Part shown: positions 1 to 11,409 of the stretch, piece after piece
How positions within the stretch are numbered: the stretch's first letter is position 1
Layout of the letters: each line of letters begins with the position of its first letter
From: Limnomonas spitsbergensis
Taxonomy: Eukaryota > Chlorophyta > Chlorophyceae > Chlamydomonadales
Reading direction: 5' to 3'
Assembly (NCBI GenBank): GCA_037349105.1
Contig: JAYJMM010000061.1
Span: 248,001 to 312,000, forward strand
DNA: 64,000 bases
Notes under the pieces: generated by a model
Told to the model about the DNA's origin: nothing
Seen by the model: only the letters and a program-made list of their open reading frames with translations
Databases searched by the model: none
Program-made: the position numbers and the translations under genes

Positions 1-186
1 GACGCCTTGCTTGCTTGGTTGATCTCCCTTACTGGCCACAATCCAAGCGATGACGTCGCTGTTGCCCATTATCTTGATATCTGTAATATCTTCGTGGAAT
101 CGCAGCTGTTTACTTCGGACGGGTACCGCTGGTCGATTCAAGCCAAAGGTTCTCACCTCTTAGTTAGGGAGTTGGGAGGCGACTGA
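1..186 (+). CDS. Possible C-terminal coding fragment, cut by the window start
   Basis: Frame 1 is open from the first base to a TGA at 184-186 (61 codons). The translation looks protein-like (LTGHNPSDDVAVAHYLDI, then YRWSIQAKGSHLL) rather than low complexity. I do not recognise the family. It could be the last exon of a gene or of a transposon lying to the left. Chance openness over 180 bases is possible, so confidence is low. Confidence 0.2.
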   Translation, partial: DALLAWLISLTGHNPSDDVAVAHYLDICNIFVESQLFTSDGYRWSIQAKGSHLLVRELGGD

Positions 187-1290
187 AATTTGAGAGGCCG
201 TGTGTATTAGGGTCGTTACTAACACTGTAGCTTGCTGCTTATAGAGCTTCCAGTTCCTGGCGAACCTATTCAAGGGTTGCATACGGCTACAGCCCTGGTG
301 GGCTACAGCCGGTTAGGAAGACGACGAAGCCACGCACGTCACTCGTTTACGCGATGGAGATATTTCCGGGATATTTTGTGCGGAGCGCAACTGCCACACG
401 TTTCAACCTGCCGTCGGAACCGTTGGTCGTCACCCAGGTCAGACACCCCGGCCACTCAGGCACGTGTTTCCAGGATATGGGAACTTACGCTGCCTGATGC
501 TTCGATACGTGTAGGATAGATCGCAACAAGAGAGAATGAAGGTCATGGACGGGCGTATGGACGTTTGTGTAGAAGCTCTTGGTGACAATCAGAGGAGCCG
601 AACCAAGGTTGTTACGGGGCGGGGGAGCTGGGATGGTTTCGGGGCCCAGGGGCTAAACAAAACAATTAAACAATGCACCCCCGAATTTACAGCCAGCTGA
701 CTACGCATCATCTACCAGAATAGCTTGAAAATTACACCATCAAACATGATATAAAATGCCCGTATCCACTCGGTGTCAATTAGTTGGCCCTGGGTCGCCA
801 ATCGGGTCGCAGGGCTGGTCGCAGGGCCTCCTTTCACATGCAGAGCGCCTGTGCATTATTTTAAAGGACTGAAGAAGTATGAGGAAGTAAACCTACAGGC
901 CTGCGCACACTCTCGACAAGTCCTCTGATTCTCAAACATAAGCCCGGTCGGAGTCACCCAGACGAGTTCTCGCTAGACTCAAATTGCGATAAGTGCCGTT
1001 CAGCGAATAATAGGGAAATCCATGAGGGAAGCCGAACCAATCCAAGGTGCCGTCACATCGAGAAGAGGAAATCTGGCACTTATCGGTTCCCGATTTCAGT
1101 TAACGCAGCCAACTGAGAGCCCGGAATTTAACCGGATTTTGCATCCGAAATTATAAAAACGATTAGCATATGCAAGGAGGAACGTTGTCACGTTTGTCCC
1201 TGATTTGTTAGATTTGTAGTAAATGTTTTTACACGGACTACTTAAATCATACTTCACCCACCCAACGTCCTTCCCACTCTTTGCCAGGTT
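187..1290. other. No recognisable gene
   Basis: About 1.1 kb with no supported gene. The 95-codon open frame at 232-519 (+) has no recognisable motif and is Arg-rich in a way typical of chance frames. I see no tandem repeat here. Confidence 0.4.
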
Positions 1291-1297
1291 CATCAAT

Positions 1298-1347
1298 TAA
1301 TGACGTTACACCTCTGGGACCTACTTACATAAAGCTCGGCCGTCGGC
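1298..1347 (-). mobile_element. LINE/SINE-type 3' tail, minus orientation
   Basis: The plus strand reads AATGACGTTACACCTCTGGG followed by AAAGCTCGGCCG. This is the reverse complement of the tail motif GGCCGAGC...CAGAGGTGTAACGTCATT that recurs across the window. Only the terminal tail is recognisable, so the insertion is heavily 5'-truncated. Confidence 0.5.
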
Positions 1348-1599
1348 AAACATTAAGTCAGGTAGGAAAGTCCTACTCTTCGCCAGATTAAATTCTCCGG
1401 TTATCATGCCGGATGGCCTCACCCTGCTGGATTCTATGCAGTATCTCAATTACACTCACACCCCATCCTTCCCTATCCCATTGCCCCACTCTATTCCCCC
1501 CTGCCCGTCTACATGACACCCGTTCCCTCTACTCCACCACCCATACCCTCGCTTAGCCGTCGAATCCAGCAATCCTGCCCACCACACAGACGTGACTTT

Positions 1600-1960
1600 G
1601 TGTTCATTTTTGTTTCCTGCCTTCTCTTCTGGTCATTTTTGTTGTTGTTGTTGTTTGCCCCCTTTTTACTTTTTAGTTTCTTCTCTTCTCCCTTCTGATC
1701 AGTGGGGCGCCCTCGCGGCCAAGCAGGGGTGGGATACGCTTGCTTTTCTGGACTTATCTTTTCTTACATGCTTTGTTGAGGGCTAGTCTCTAGTGGAAAT
1801 TATGTGTTGGACTTGGTCTTCTTTGCCTTCCCGGCCTCTCCTTTTTTCCTTTCCCCCCCTCTTCCTTTTAGTTCCTTCTTTACTCCCTTCTGAACAGTTG
1901 GGCGCCCACGCGGCCGATCTTTAAGCGGGCCCAGAGGTGTAACGTTATTGACGTTTCTGT
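1600..1960 (+). mobile_element. 5'-truncated LINE 3' end with duplicated 3' UTR module
   Basis: A T/C-rich stretch ends in TTAGTTTCTTCTCTTCTCCC, then a GGGGCGCCCTCGCGGCCAAG-type block. A second pyrimidine-rich module follows and ends in GGGCGCCCACGCGGCCGA, then GGGCCCAGAGGTGTAACG. The order of blocks matches the LINE copy at 56190-57190, which still carries coding sequence. Only 3' UTR is present here. Confidence 0.6.
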
Positions 1961-2138
1961 CCCCTCACATGAGAGGGTGGCAGAGGTGTAATGTCATTGA
2001 CATGAGAGGGTGGCATGGCTGCACCATGGTCCAGGCTGTGCCTTTCAGCTCGGACTGAGCTTGTTCATCCCATGTTAGCCCAGCATTAAGCAGGACCCAT
2101 CAGGCATACATCATGCTAAACATACACTGCAAGCAAGT

Positions 2139-2385
2139 TTAGAACAGTGCATACCCGCTGGGCCCTGCTAAACGCTCAGCCACGTGGGGGCTGGTAGGGA
2201 ATGACTATGTTCAATTCCAGCTACCATGCACAGTCTGGGCTATGGTGCAGCCATGCCATCCTCCCATGTGAGGGGGCAGGAACATGGAACCCGGCGCTCT
2301 ATTCGGGGGGAAGATCGTGTGGCAGGTTCGAACCCTCAACCGCTGGGTAAGGTTGCCACCAGCGTTATACTACTGGACCATACAA
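2139..2385 (-). mobile_element. tRNA-derived SINE (copy 1)
   Basis: Read on the minus strand, the head has a box-A-like TGGTCCAGTAGT and, about 45 bases on, a perfect box B GGTTCGAACC. This is the internal RNA polymerase III promoter layout of tRNA-derived SINEs. A body follows (GGTTCCATGTTCCTGCCCCC...), then a tail CCCACGTGGCTGAGC...GCAGGGCCCAGCGGG that resembles the 3' tail of the local LINE family. A second copy lies at 9112-9380 and a 5'-truncated copy at 25495-25640. The head is too degenerate to be a working tRNA. Confidence 0.7.
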
Positions 2386-2464
2386 TGCAAGTAAGCGCCG
2401 TTCTAGACACACACTTTCCCCTGTCCCCTGGTGTTTATTAATTCGTTTTGTCCTCCCAGCATTT

Positions 2465-2527
2465 TAGTTAGGCGCTCACGCGGCCGAGCCTTTTTGAGCA
2501 GGGCCCAGAGGTGTAACGTCATTTACG
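2465..2527 (+). mobile_element. LINE 3' tail remnant
   Basis: Contains GGCGCTCACGCGGCCGAGCC, then GAGCAGGGCCCAGAGGTGTA. This is the full terminal block of the LINE family with nothing coding upstream. A more decayed tail follows at 2623-2670 (GCCGGGCCTTTTGAGCAGGA). Confidence 0.55.
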
Positions 2528-2670
2528 CACGACCGGTAGCGAAATTTCAGGTTGAATACTGGTGAACTTTCCTTTTATGCCTCCTTCCTTTCACATCAAA
2601 TTTCCCAACCTGACAGTTATGCAAAATGCTGCCGGGCCTTTTGAGCAGGACTCAGACGTGTAATGCTATA

Positions 2671-3330
2671 CAGAAATAAAACATTGCGTGTGAAAAAGCA
2701 TGAAAACGTTTGATCTCAGTTCGCAGCAAGGCTTTCATCAGGGGGCTTGCATACTGGGCACTCTGAAGGGCCCGGACATCAAATCTTGCCGACTTTGGCA
2801 CAAAAAAACAGTCATGGGCGACTTGCAGCAGCCTATAATGATCGGTAATATGCATTCGCGGAGCAGTCCATATGGAGTTCTCGATTGCCTGTAATATATG
2901 CATCTAAAACCCTAAACAGTTGACAGGGTCCAGCGGGTGTATACCATCCTAAACCCTAAAAACTGTTGACACGGGTCATTTGGGTCCAATAGCCACATAC
3001 GCCATAAGTCAGCAGCCTTCACCAGCCACCCAACAGCCCCAAGACCAAATCACTGCCACTGAGGGAGAGGGACACCCGCATGCCCTGATCGAGAGAGCAT
3101 GATGTGCTATGCATGGGACCCAGCATGGACAGAATGCATGCATGCACAGGAAAGATTACCACGACAGATGGATTGAACCTCGAGGCCAGGCGATGAGCCG
3201 CGCAGCAAGGACCAAGCACAGCACACTTACTTACCGTCTCAGTCAGCAACGCAGCATGTCTAGTCCTCACCGCAAACAACAAGACACATGAGGCATGCTT
3301 GAGACGCATGAGCATGGGTCATGGGTCATG
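2671..3330. other. No recognisable gene; two degenerate telomere-like direct repeats
   Basis: CCTAAACCCTAAA-type stretches at about 2908 and 2951 are each followed by a GTTGACA block. They form a degenerate direct repeat of about 45 bases. The open frames in this stretch show no known motif. Confidence 0.35.
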
Positions 3331-3454
3331 CAATGCACAGGGCAAGCAGGCATCCCCTTCTCAGTGGCAGTGGACGTCTCACAAGGCAACAACAAATTGC
3401 TGCGGACCTGAGAGGATCAGCGTGCCCAGCCACGACGGCAAAAGTTTGAACCGG

Positions 3455-3605
3455 TATCCCAGCTAGCTACTGGACTACCAGGAGAAACACCCAGACAGAC
3501 AAGGCAAACCAAAAATAGCTGGCGCCAGTGTCCCAGCTGGCTTCCGGATAAACATACAGACAGGCAAGGCAAACCAGAAATAGCGCTGGGGCAGACCGTG
3601 AGCAC
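3455..3605. repeat. Two-copy tandem duplication, about 70 bp
   Basis: The block GTATCCCAGCTAGC...CAGACAGACAAGGCAAACCA...AAATAGC is followed by GTGTCCCAGCTGGC...CAGACAGGCAAGGCAAACCA...AAATAGC. The copies are diverged by scattered substitutions. Confidence 0.6.
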
Positions 3606-3739
3606 ACGAACAGCAAAAAAACGCCAGGTACCCATGACCCCAGATCTGCACCGGAACCACCCCAATGCACTGTTGTGTGTCCATTGCCCCCCTCCCCCTC
3701 TGTTAGCCATGTTGAACTCACGAAGGTAAAAGCTGGGAC

Positions 3740-4690
3740 CAGTCCGTGCCCCAAATGCACACCTCCGCATCAGACCCCATCAGGCACCCGGCCAGTCATC
3801 CATGATGCGTCCCAGGAAGTGACCCAAAATGCACATCACCACATCAGACCTCCTGATGCAAAACCCAGCCAGTCAACCATGCTAAGTACCATTCAGTGAC
3901 TGTGATCCAGGTACCTAAAAATGCACATCCTGTGGTCCATGACCAGTCCCATTCAATGACTGTGATCCATGACCAGTCTGAACCGGTTGGCCTTATGCTA
4001 GCCGTCTCGTGCCGTGGGTACCGCCCCTGCCTCTTCACTCGCCCTGCCCCCATCAGGCACATCCCAGCCAGCGACCTGTGACCATGGCCAGTCAGGGTCT
4101 CCGAGCCCCTTCAAGCACATGCAGGCTAGGGACTGCTCACCCTGTTGCAAACTCCCAGTCTGTGACCCTCGAGCGTCCCATCAAGCAAACCCAGTAGACA
4201 GCGATCCCGATCCCAGCAGCAGCTGCGTTGCATCACCATGCAGTCCCATGTGGTGTCGCAGTCAACCCATGAGGCACTCCCTGGCCAGTGATGCACGCCC
4301 ATTTTCAGATTCCCGGTCAGTGACTTGTCAGTGGCCCATGAGGCACAACCCAAAAGACAGGCAGGCGGAGAGTAGCTGCCCCGTGTTCGTGAGTGCCTCA
4401 GTTGCCCCTCTTGGCACATCCCGTCCAGTAATACCCATCCAAATCAGGGACCCATGAGGCAGATTTCTACAGGCAGCCAGGCCGATCCCAGCAGCATCCC
4501 CGTGACGTCACCGAGCGGTCCCAGGCCGATCCCAGCAGCATTCCCCTGACATCACCGGGACGTCCCATTCCGTATTGCAGTGAGCGCATCAGGCACATCC
4601 CAGCCGGTCATCCATGACAGATCCCAGTCAGTAGCCAGCCAGTGACCCATCAAGCACATTCCAGCAGACGACCCAGCGGATCTAAGCGGC
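3740..4690. repeat. Degenerate satellite-like array around CATCAGGCACATCCCAGCCAGTGAC
   Basis: Variants of CATCAGGCACATCCCAG, CCAGTGACCCATGA and CCAGTCAGTGACC recur irregularly through about 950 bases. A clearer duplicated block, GGCCGATCCCAGCAGCAT, lies at 4470-4545. Long open frames on both strands (for example 4014-4457) come from this repetition. I do not call them genes. Confidence 0.5.
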
Positions 4691-4849
4691 CTCTCGGTGC
4701 CATCGTGGCGCAGTCCCAAAGCCCTGGCCGGGCACTCTATGCAGCAAAGCGCTCAGCCCGCGCCTGCAAGAGAGCACGTGGAAAGGTGTGAGCGGAGTTT
4801 ATTTTTGTGCTGCTCCGGCTTCAGTTCAGCTCAAGTTCAACTAGGCCTT

Positions 4850-4975
4850 TGTACAGAGGCCTCATGCGAGGCCACTCGGCCAGCAGTGCTTCTCGGGACA
4901 CCAGCTGGAGGCTGGTCAAGGTTTGGCCCCCATCAGGCCTTCAGCGGCCACAAAGGGCTGGCTGAATGTGGACTC
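4850..4975. repeat. Dispersed repeat family B copy (GGCTGGTCAAGGTTTGG)
   Basis: Contains CTGGAGGCTGGTCAAGGTTTGG, then CCACAAAGGGCTGGCTG. Related copies lie at 52545-52640 (inverted, TTGACCTTGACCAGCCTACG), 54655-54760 and 62950-63065. The family is short and non-coding. Confidence 0.45.
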
Positions 4976-5372
4976 TTATTCAAAAACACAAAAATGAGTG
5001 TGGGTCAAAGCTGCCAGAAGCAATACTGCCATTAGTTACGGCCTGGCTGCTAGACCAGGAGCAGACAATCACTGACACAGGGTTCATCATCAAGAAGCTC
5101 TGCAAATTGACAGGGCCTGCCAAGTGCCAAGGCGGGCACGTCTCCACACACCTGTGTCGTTTTGGCAGAAAATTACACTACATATCAGCAACATCCAAAA
5201 TCCAGTCATTCAAGCCCCAGCACCCACCTCCTTGTGCATAGCTCTGTAGAATGACAGGGCCGACAAAGAGCCATAAGGAGTGCACATACTCGCAATTTCA
5301 TGGCATTCACCTCATGCAGGCATCTCTGCTTTTAAGTCGCAGGTATCTTCCTGATTCGGTCCACCGACCTAC

Positions 5373-6850
5373 CTTCTTGCGTGCCTCCATGTCCACAGAG
5401 TCCACCGAGATCACAGGCGCTGCCTTGGCCTCCGTGAGGGGCTTGAAACGGTCCTTACGCGACTGCAGCTTCACCTCGGGGTCCACAATGCCGAAGCGGT
5501 CTGCACGGGCCTGCTTTTTCTGTTCCTCTAGCTCCGGGTGAACGATGCCAAACCGCTGGGCCCTCTGGATGCCCTTTTCCTTCTCAATGTCCGAGTGTTC
5601 CTGGGTAGGGGAGGGTCCAGGGGCATTGGGGAAGGTCGATCTTTATACCGTGCGATATGTGCATTTCACAGAGGGATAAGTTTCCAAGCAGGCGCAAGCT
5701 TGCTTTGTATGGGGCATGACTCACGACCTCAATTGCTGGCATGCAAGTGAGGGGGAAAAGAGCAGCGGCATTCCTCATGGAGAATGGATGACAAGCGGGG
5801 GGGCGCGGATTTTTCAGTCTCAGCATGTTTGCAATCAGCTCACCACGTTGAACTGCATTGCGCGAGCCTTGCCTTTCTCAACCTCTGGGTCCTTGAACCT
5901 GCGCAAGATTATCCATGCCAGAGTTTATCTCAGTGCGCTTTACATACAACTCAGCCACAGAATGGTCTGCAAACGAGGGACCAGACATGTAGCTGGAGCC
6001 ACTGTCCGAAGGACAAGGTTCGTTCACCATCAGCCCAGTATTGGCTGACCAGTATTGGCTGTCCTAGTGTCCTCCAAGGTGGTATGGTGCGCAACAAACT
6101 AAGATTGATCTGTGCAATTATGCGATACGGTAGAGGAAAAAGTAGAAGTGGTAGTCATGCCAAACATATCCTCCTACAATCGTCAAGAAGACTGCTGAGG
6201 GTACATTTAGGCATCCTTGCACACCAACAACCATGCAGCAAAGCAGACCATGCAAATCTTGGAAGTCCCCAAAGTCCATATCCCATTGACCTACCGATCA
6301 GCCCGTGACTTCAGCTTGTCTGCCACATTCACAATTGGAGGTTTGACCTCTTCCTTTCCAGCTTCAACGACAGGCTTCACCACCTCCACCTTCTTGGCCA
6401 CCTGGTCGCACAGTCAATCCGGTGAACACCAAGCGTGCATCACATGTGTTCTCTGTCATGACTCACATCCGTGGCCTTTCCACTAAAAACAATCTTTGGG
6501 TGTTTCGTGGGGACGACGTCTTCTTCCACGATCGTGGACGCAACAGGATCGGCGGCAGGAGCGGGCTCCTCCGCTGGTACAGTCTCAGCGGGTGCTTCAG
6601 TAGTAGCAGCTGCAGCAGTAGTAGCAGCAGCAGCGGCAGGTACTGCTGCCAAAATGCGTGTGATCAGGTCCTCTTTCTTGCCAGCCAGTGCGAGTCCCAA
6701 TTCTGTCAACTTAGCCTTCAGCTCCTGCCAGATTAAGAAAAATTCCAGCAGTTAAAAAATAAATCAAGAATAGGGAGACAACCCACGGAAGCAAAGGCCC
6801 CTCCTCACAGGCACGGTCAGCTTCGTCAACTCCTCCCTGGTTTGCGACAT
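5373..6850 (-). CDS. SARNP: SAP-domain ribonucleoprotein, mRNA export factor of the SARNP/Tho1/MOS11 family
   Basis: Exons on the minus strand are 6850-6809, 6724-6467, 6401-6295, 5898-5844 and 5600-5373, with GT-AG junctions and phase kept. They give about 230 residues up to a final donor. The start MSQTREELTKL is followed across intron 1 by TVPELKAKLTELGLALAGKK, a classic SAP helix-loop-helix (residues about 5-45) that binds nucleic acid. An Ala/Pro/Glu linker follows, then repeated RF(G) motifs: ADRFKDPE, RAQRFGIVHPE, RADRFGIVDPE and RKDRFKPLTEAKAAP. These RFG-type repeats with a SAP domain define SARNP (CIP29)/Tho1/MOS11, a partner of the UAP56/TREX mRNA export machinery in the nucleus. 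The 3' end is not resolved. One possible last exon starts after CTACAG near 5241 and reaches a TAG beside TGTAA, but it adds no family motif. Confidence 0.8.
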
Positions 6851-8080
6851 GCTGAAATAAGAAATAAAAGTGATTTAAACTCCTAGGTACAAATCGATCG
6901 ACTGATGCCCTATCCTCTGACGTTGTGCAGACGAGCTTTGTTGACCCTCAAAACCCTGAGGTCGCGATTTTTCTACCCCCTTCAGGGCAGCCCTCAGGAC
7001 TTGCATGATGGCAGGGGATGATGGGATGCCTTCGCATCTCTGCTTCTCTGGCTTCCCTCATCACCGGATTCCCAGCTACACTGACATGCTGCTGACTGTC
7101 CCTCATCAGCTGGATGCTGTCTAGCTAAAGAAGTAGAGGGACTCGTGTTCCGTTCCGTTGAATAAGGCCTGCTCATGGTCATTAGGGGTTACAGTATCAG
7201 GGGAACCACTGCGTGATTTAATGCAGTACTCGCTATTCAGCTTGCAAATCTCATGGCTGTGCGCAGCCACTGAGCCAAGGATTACCTTCCATCGATCACT
7301 GTAGCTGTCTGATTCTGACAGTCTTTTGGTTGCTGCCAGCAGTGCCTCGGAGGCAGCGAGGCACTGTGCAATGCCATGCCCAATTAAGAGCTCTATACAG
7401 TCATCATGTGACAAGGACAGTCATCATGTGACAACGTCATTAATTCAGGATTACAGCTGCGCCTTGCAATGTACGTACGATCTGAGATCTCAGAATCAGA
7501 ATCAGAGATGCCCTGAGGGACAAGGCAGGCCGCTGTCAGAGCTACATGGTACATTATGCATCTGGCATCTGAGCATACTATATTCTTCTGGCATCTGAGC
7601 ATCTAGCGTCTGAGTATACTTCATGCATCTGGCATCTGATCAACAACATCCCCTACTTGTGTCGAATTTCACATCAAGCAAGCGGTGGAGGACGTTCAAG
7701 GACTGCAGGGAATTCTGCAGGGGCAGGATGACGACGACTCAGACTCAAATGCTGTATTCAAGCCGTTGCCTGGGTTTCAACGCAAGCGGAGTGGCACTTA
7801 AGAGCGTTCAGCAATTACGGTAAAGGAGTTGTTGGTAAACTCAACTGCACATTGTGCGTCCTCGAATGGTAAGCTGAACATAGCAAGTGGGCTGTTGGGC
7901 TGAAGAGTCAACTTGCAACGGCTGTGCTTTTGTGATCATTGGGGCGTGGCTGAGTACTGTGAGCGGACATGACAGAATTATCATTACTGCCCGCATGCAA
8001 GTTTGCATGGCATGCATATACCGTAGGTATTTTCATTCTGGCAAGTGTCATGCATACAGGATTCAAGATGGGCTTAAGAG
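6851..8080. other. No recognisable gene; short GCATCTG repeats at 7555-7650
   Basis: GCATCTGGCATCTGAGCATA and variants recur about four times at 7555-7650. AGATCTCAGAATCAGAATCA near 7490 is a simple repeat beside a small palindrome. The 97-codon minus frame at 7121-7414 is not recognised. It may contain an exon, but I see no support. Confidence 0.35.
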
Positions 8081-8084
8081 GGGC

Positions 8085-8290
8085 AAGGATACTTGGGGCT
8101 GCCTTTCCCTTTTGGAGGGGTATTTCTTTCTCCTTTGTGTTCTTCTCCTTCTCTTGCTCTTACCTTCAGTTTCTTAAGGTAAGTAACAGTTAAGTTTCTT
8201 TTCTTCTAACGGGACAGTTGGGCGCCCACCAGTCTGGCGCCCACGCGGCCGAGCCTTATTGAGCAGGGCCCAGAGGTGCAAAATCATTGA
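8085..8290 (+). mobile_element. LINE 3' end, 5'-truncated
   Basis: Begins near AGAGGGGCAAGGATACTTGG, continues with CCTTTTGGAGGGGTATTTCT and ends in GCGCCCACGCGGCCGAGCCT...GCCCAGAGGTG. The same block order is seen in reverse at 26300-26640 and forward at 44140-44345. Only 3' UTR is present. Confidence 0.6.
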
Positions 8291-9110
8291 GGATTCAAAA
8301 TAGGGGTACCCAACTAACAGGCATTATATATGTATACGATACCCTGGGTGCACACCCTTCTTTGCCACCGCCAGACAGGGGCATGGCCATTGTCTCCTCG
8401 CACTGTAGGAGGGAAGAGGGCAAACTAAGGGAACGGAAGTTGACAATGCACTCCGCGAGCACTAGCTCTGTGCTAAACAAGCAAGCAGACATGGTGAGGA
8501 TGGACTGGGAGGCAACAGCAGCAGAGCCCCAAATGGTACAGTGTTCTACAATGGCATTGTGCAACCTCCTGGCCCTGCTCAAAAATTACCGGCGGCATGT
8601 CTGAGTCCAACTACGGGTACCTGGTTCGAACTTACAAAATTATGTACGAATGTGATTCAGGTCTGAAGGGCAAAGCTAAAACCCAAAGCCCCTACTTCGT
8701 AACCCTACAAATATCAGACAACTCGGTTGGGGTGATTCTTCTGTCAAATGCAATGGTTTCATTTAGGGCCTGAACGTGCATATGCTCAGCTTTTCTCACA
8801 TGCGCCGACTTGATTACACAGCAGATCTTCTTCGGCAGGCCACTACTGGGCTTAAACATGTCTTGGTGCAAGTGTGCAAGTGTGCAACAGACCCCCTTGA
8901 CCGTGATGTAGCTGAATTTTAGCTGAAGCACCCTACTTTGCTCGAGTTAAATTCAGCTACATCAACATGAAGATAAAGCTCACTATTCCGAGCATCAGTA
9001 GCACGTATCCCATGGCATCACGCTTTAAACATGCTATGCTTTCTTATGTGCGTGAGAGGGATTCATCTTGAAATTAAGAGGAGACTGTCCGTTGCCCGAG
9101 TTCATGCCCC
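8291..9110. other. No recognisable gene
   Basis: The overlapping open frames on both strands at 8287-8604 show no motif. TTAGCTGAATTTTAGCTGAA-like words recur near 8910-8960. Nothing else is supportable. Confidence 0.35.
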
Positions 9111-9111
9111 C

Positions 9112-9380
9112 TTAAAGAACAGTGCATACCGGTACCCACTGGGCCCTGCAAAAATCTCGGCCGCATGGGGCTGCTAGGGAATGACTGAGCTCAATTTCAG
9201 CTACATTGCATAGCTAGGACCAAGGTGCAGCCATGCCCCCCTCCTAGGTGAGGGGGGCAGGGACATGGAACCTGACGTTCTAGACAGGGGGGTAGAGAAG
9301 ATCGTGTGGCGGGTTCGGTCTCTCAACCTTTGGGGATGGATGTCACCACTCACCAGCGTTTATCACTGGACCATTCCCCC
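9112..9380 (-). mobile_element. tRNA-derived SINE (copy 2)
   Basis: Same layout as the copy at 2139-2385. The minus-strand head is TGGTCCAGTGAT (box A). Box B is decayed to GAGACCGAACCC. The body includes GTTCCATGTCCCTGCCCCCC, and the tail is ATGCGGCCGAG...GCAGGGCCCAGTGGG. Divergence between the two copies is moderate, so these are old insertions. Confidence 0.65.
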
Positions 9381-10313
9381 TTTTGATGACCACATTGCAG
9401 TCCCGGAATGTCCAGTGGCTACATACATTCCCATCGCCTTTTGCCATGTCATCGCTGCGTTCAGAACCTGCTCCATGTTACTTCACGGATTCTCAGGCAA
9501 AATCCAGCATCACAAAGAACACAAAAAAACGGCCATGCTTCAACATGCGTGCCGTCACAAAACTGGCACTTGAGAGGACCGCCTAAGCAAGTCCGCATAC
9601 AACGCTGCTGGTGCTTAGAGGGTAGCACGAGCAAGATACCAGTCTGATTTACAATGCATAGGGCCCACGCACCGGTACAGGGCGCCCGGAGCATGCGTCC
9701 ACAACTCACGAGCGCACAATCAAGGGTAATAGCACATGACTCCACCCCCTGGCAACAATCCGAAAGAACAAGATCCCCCCTGGCCAAGTGTATGTCCTAT
9801 TCTTGCTGGAACCAGGCGTCCATAAGTTTCAGGGTTCAAACGCAGGACTCAGACTGATTGTACTGCCACTAGTTGCTGAGCCCAAGAGAAATGCCTGCTT
9901 TGCATCCAGGGGATCCTTATATCCACTTGGATCCAGGTATTCAGTTCCGCCTGTATCAATATCTTTAGATCTACCTGACCCCATTCTTCATGGGATTGAC
10001 AGCAATCGGGTACAGTAGCCCCGTGCAGCACCAGGGGTCTGCCAAAATAAGGGTAAGGGCTTGATTGCTCTGTCAAAGTTGTCAGCCCCAATCAACTAAC
10101 GATGTCCAACCAGCACACCGTGGCGTCTAGGGCTCCATATAATAAAGGTCCCAACTTGTGAGATATGCTCTTGACGAAAAGGAGGACATGGAGTACAAGT
10201 GTGAATCCCTTGTCCTCCTCAAAACCTATGCCTGACCGAAACCCTTAGGGCGTGACCAGTGCCTGCGCAGTAGAGGGATCCAAGAAATGATGTCCAGACA
10301 GCGCTGCAGGTCT
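9381..10313. other. No recognisable gene
   Basis: Several open frames overlap in both directions at 9383-9857 without motifs. This stretch would include the 3' untranslated region of the bL19 gene to its right. No tandem repeat is seen. Confidence 0.35.
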
Positions 10314-11409
10314 TCATTTCTTCGCAGCGACGTCTGCCTCCTCGGTCTTGAACACCCTGACCTGCTTCTGGAAGGTCAGCTTGCCGGACTCGTTCTCCAG
10401 CAGGTGATACTTCTTCACACGTGACCCAGCATGCATCTTGCCCACCACCTCGATAGAGATGAGATCTGGCATGTATAGCGGGATGTGCTGCACTACTGGG
10501 CCGCCATCAGGGTATACATTGTACATCTTGAAGGCACTACGGATGCCCTTGTTGTACCGCGCGATGCAAACGCCTCGGTAGATGTACTGCTTGTTCTGAT
10601 TCTCAGGCACCAGCATGCGCACCTCCAGCACATCGCCGGACGAGAAGTCAGGAATGGGTCGTGCAAGCTGCGTCGCCTGTACCTGCTCCTCTTCCAACGC
10701 CTGCACCAGGAAGCGCATGCGCCTGCGAGGTCGAGAGGAAGAGTTTTAAAATTGCAAGTGGCATGGTAGCCTACACAGAGTTACAAGAGAACGAGCGGCT
10801 TCCAAAATCCATGCCTCAGGGCGCATTATGTGTTCAAATACTTACACCTAAGTAGATTGTGGTCGCTCCAGCAGGGCATGCATGTGTGGACTACGTAGAG
10901 CTAAGAGGGATGGTGCACATGGGCCGCACAGCGAAATGCGAACAGTGCATGGCAGAGAGGCAAGGGACAGCCGCACCACTGTTCATGCAAGTTATCCGTG
11001 TATCAGATCAGAAAAGCATATCGGGCGGCATGGGGCATGGGCTGAGAGGAAGAATAGGCGCATGCATGCATGCTGCCATGTGTCACTCGTTCTGCTGTGC
11101 CATGAGCTCGCCTCACCTTTGGTAGCCATATTTCCTCCCTAAACTCCTTGTCGCCTCCCATGGACTATATTTTGCAACCAGTTTCTGCTGTGGAGGCTGT
11201 CGCGGCCAGCTGGGAGACATTTCAGACAGGACCGTAGTGTGTTTTCCTTGTGGGACATCTGTAGAAGTAGATTTAGATGTCGACGTGGATTCTATGCCAG
11301 CTGCTGACGCCATCGAGCGCAATAGGGCTGGACAAGCATCAAGTGAAGCCATCCGGGCGTAAGAAGGAATCCAGGGGGGCAGCTGACGTATTGCATGTGA
11401 AATCGACAT
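10314..11409 (-). CDS. Organellar (probably mitochondrial) ribosomal protein bL19
   Basis: Two exons, 11409-11117 and 10722-10314, are joined across a GTGAGG donor and a CAG acceptor (phase 2). They give 233 residues. The first exon starts MSISHAIRQLPPWIPSYARM, a basic amphipathic leader without acidic residues early on, as expected of a mitochondrial import signal. The second exon carries the bL19 fold: FSSGDVLEVRMLVPENQN, YRGVCIARYNKGIRSAFKMY, HIPLYMPDLISIEVV and KKYHLLENESGKLTF. bL19 sits at the interface of the large and small ribosomal subunits. The divergence and the PENQNKQYIYRG wording look mitochondrial to me rather than plastid. The organelle assignment is inference. The ATG at 10718 inside exon 2 is a poorer start because it would lack the leader. 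Confidence 0.85.

Noticed and set aside
2320..2385. Possible tRNA gene with perfect GGTTCGAACC
   Set aside because: No cloverleaf can be completed and the sequence continues into a repeated SINE body and LINE-like tail.
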